Below, in pieces: positions 13,159 to 13,810 of a stretch of DNA of 13,810 bases. Each line of letters starts with the position of its first letter. Within the stretch, counting starts at the first letter, position 1. Made by a program: the position numbers and the translations under genes. The notes under the pieces were generated by a model. The model had not been told where the DNA came from, made no database searches, and worked only from the letters and a program-made list of their open reading frames with translations. Source of the stretch: Candidatus Methanoperedentaceae archaeon (lineage in GTDB: Archaea; Halobacteriota; Methanosarcinia; Methanosarcinales; Methanoperedenaceae); NCBI GenBank assembly GCA_014859785.1, contig JACUTP010000036.1, positions 1 to 13,810 on the forward strand, read 5' to 3'.

Positions 13159-13734
13159 CTAAAGGACGCCTTTTGTGCTTGGAACGGTCGTGCCTGTTAT
13201 CCTGGCTGCCCTTTTTAGCGCAATGCCGAATGCCTTAAACAGGGCTTCGATTTTGTGGTGGTCGTTATCTCCTGAGACATCCATGTGCACGTTAATACCT
13301 GCATTGGATGCAAGTGACTCGAAGAAATGCCTGGTATTCTGAGGACTGAAACCGCCTATTTTCGTTTCAGAAAAGGACGCATTGAAGACAAGGTAACTTC
13401 GCCCGCTTATATCCACGGCTGCCGATGCAATGGCTTCATCCATTGGAACGCGTGCCTCACCGAACCGCTCGATGCCCTTCTTGTCGCCGAGAGCCTTGCC
13501 AATTGCATTACCGAGTGTTATTCCCACATCTTCTATTGTGTGGTGGTCGTCAACGCTAAGGTCGCCTGATGCCTTTACCGTAAGGTCAAAGGAGCCATGC
13601 CTTGCAAATGAGTTCAGCATGTGGTCGAAAAAAGCTATGCCTGTGTCTATATCCGTGTTGCCTGAACCGTCAATAGTTATTTTCAGTTCGATATCCGTTT
13701 CGTTTGTCTTGCGGGTGAGTTTTGAGCCCCTCAT
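13159..13734 (-). CDS. hisB: Imidazoleglycerol-phosphate dehydratase
   Basis: Manganese-dependent dehydratase of histidine synthesis, converting imidazole-glycerol phosphate to imidazole-acetol phosphate. 191 residues: the single-function enzyme, without the phosphatase domain found in E. coli HisB. FFDHMLNSFARHG (35-47), DDHHTIEDVG (62-71) and NDHHKIEALFKAF (157-169) provide the His and Glu metal ligands of the duplicated fold, and RSYLVF and KIGGF are also present. ATG 13734 (MRGSKLTRKTNETDI) fits the family start. It stands apart from other his genes, a common arrangement in archaea. A good TATA box lies about 29 bases upstream of the ATG, so the transcript is probably leaderless or nearly so. 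Confidence 0.96.
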   Translation of the reverse strand: MRGSKLTRKTNETDIELKITIDGSGNTDIDTGIAFFDHMLNSFARHGSFDLTVKASGDLSVDDHHTIEDVGITLGNAIGKALGDKKGIERFGEARVPMDEAIASAAVDISGRSYLVFNASFSETKIGGFSPQNTRHFFESLASNAGINVHMDVSGDNDHHKIEALFKAFGIALKRAARITGTTVPSTKGVL

Positions 13735-13758
13735 GGTCTGATTATATTAATTGGTTGG

Positions 13759-13768
13759 AATATAAAGG
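13759..13768 (-). promoter_or_regulatory. TATA box of hisB
   Basis: Read on the minus strand this is CCTTTATATT, close to the archaeal TATA consensus, centred about 29 bases from the hisB ATG at 13734. Transcription should begin within a few bases of the start codon. About 15 bases further upstream ACCTT (13783-13787) and AAGGT (13794-13798) form a short inverted repeat that could be an operator. Confidence 0.55.
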
Positions 13769-13810
13769 TTTTGGATATGTTGACCTTCTTCGTAAGGTTA
13801 TATTTAGCAA

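Noticed and set aside
1..13810. CRISPR arrays, phage genes, toxin-antitoxin pairs, rRNA genes, riboswitches
   Set aside because: No regularly spaced repeats, rRNA-like sequence or recognisable aptamer were seen; apart from the relic at 1-532 the window is filled by housekeeping genes.

Overview
This window looks like a stretch of core chromosome from a methanogen-related euryarchaeon, most likely in or near the Methanosarcinales (a 'Ca. Methanoperedens'-type relative is possible). The case rests on gene content: a Hel308 helicase, an RFC large subunit with a C-terminal PIP box, an archaeal lipid prenyltransferase (UbiA/DGGGP synthase type), an Isf-type iron-sulfur flavoprotein, a rhodanese-less ThiI with a CxxC pair, a CbiA/CfbB amidase and archaeal TATA-like promoters. 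The lineage is inferred from the proteins; no rRNA is present.

Layout. 1-532: remnant of a mobile element (IS3/IS911-type OrfA-like HTH protein with an altered C-terminus, then a second short coding-like stretch in another frame). 626-3818 (+): Hel308 followed closely by a cis-prenyltransferase subunit with the catalytic DGNRR motif. 3841-4494 (-): a second, shorter cis-prenyltransferase homologue that has lost the catalytic Asp but keeps the Glu-containing C-terminal region and an RxG tail. 4555-5925 (+): a DUF92 polytopic membrane protein, divergent from that second subunit. 5916-5989 (+): tRNA-Arg(CCG), whose first ten bases are the last ten bases of the DUF92 gene. 6066-7493 (-): RFC large subunit. 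7568-8538 (-): a coupled pair, a nucleoside 2-deoxyribosyltransferase-family protein then an iron-sulfur flavoprotein. 8627-9841 (+): ThiI. 9998-11344 (+): CbiA/CfbB. 11405-13158 (+): NadA overlapping a UbiA-family DGGGP synthase. 13161-13734 region (-): HisB, tail to tail with UbiA.

How the genes fit together. The most interesting part is 2844-5925. The two cis-prenyltransferase homologues have complementary losses: one keeps the catalytic Asp and lacks the Glu of the metal site, the other lacks the Asp and keeps the Glu plus a C-terminal RxG. This is the DHDDS/NgBR (Rer2/Nus1) division of labour of eukaryotes and predicts a heteromeric enzyme making the polyprenyl glycosyl-carrier lipid. 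The adjacent DUF92 protein belongs to the superfamily of CTP-dependent isoprenoid-alcohol/phosphate kinases and is a candidate partner in carrier-lipid phosphorylation or recycling. UbiA, further downstream, makes the bulk archaeal membrane lipid. The rest are housekeeping functions: replication and repair (Hel308, RFC-L), tRNA modification (ThiI), tetrapyrrole amidation, NAD synthesis and histidine synthesis. Most promoters seen lie about 25-30 bases from the start codon, suggesting leaderless or short-leader transcripts.
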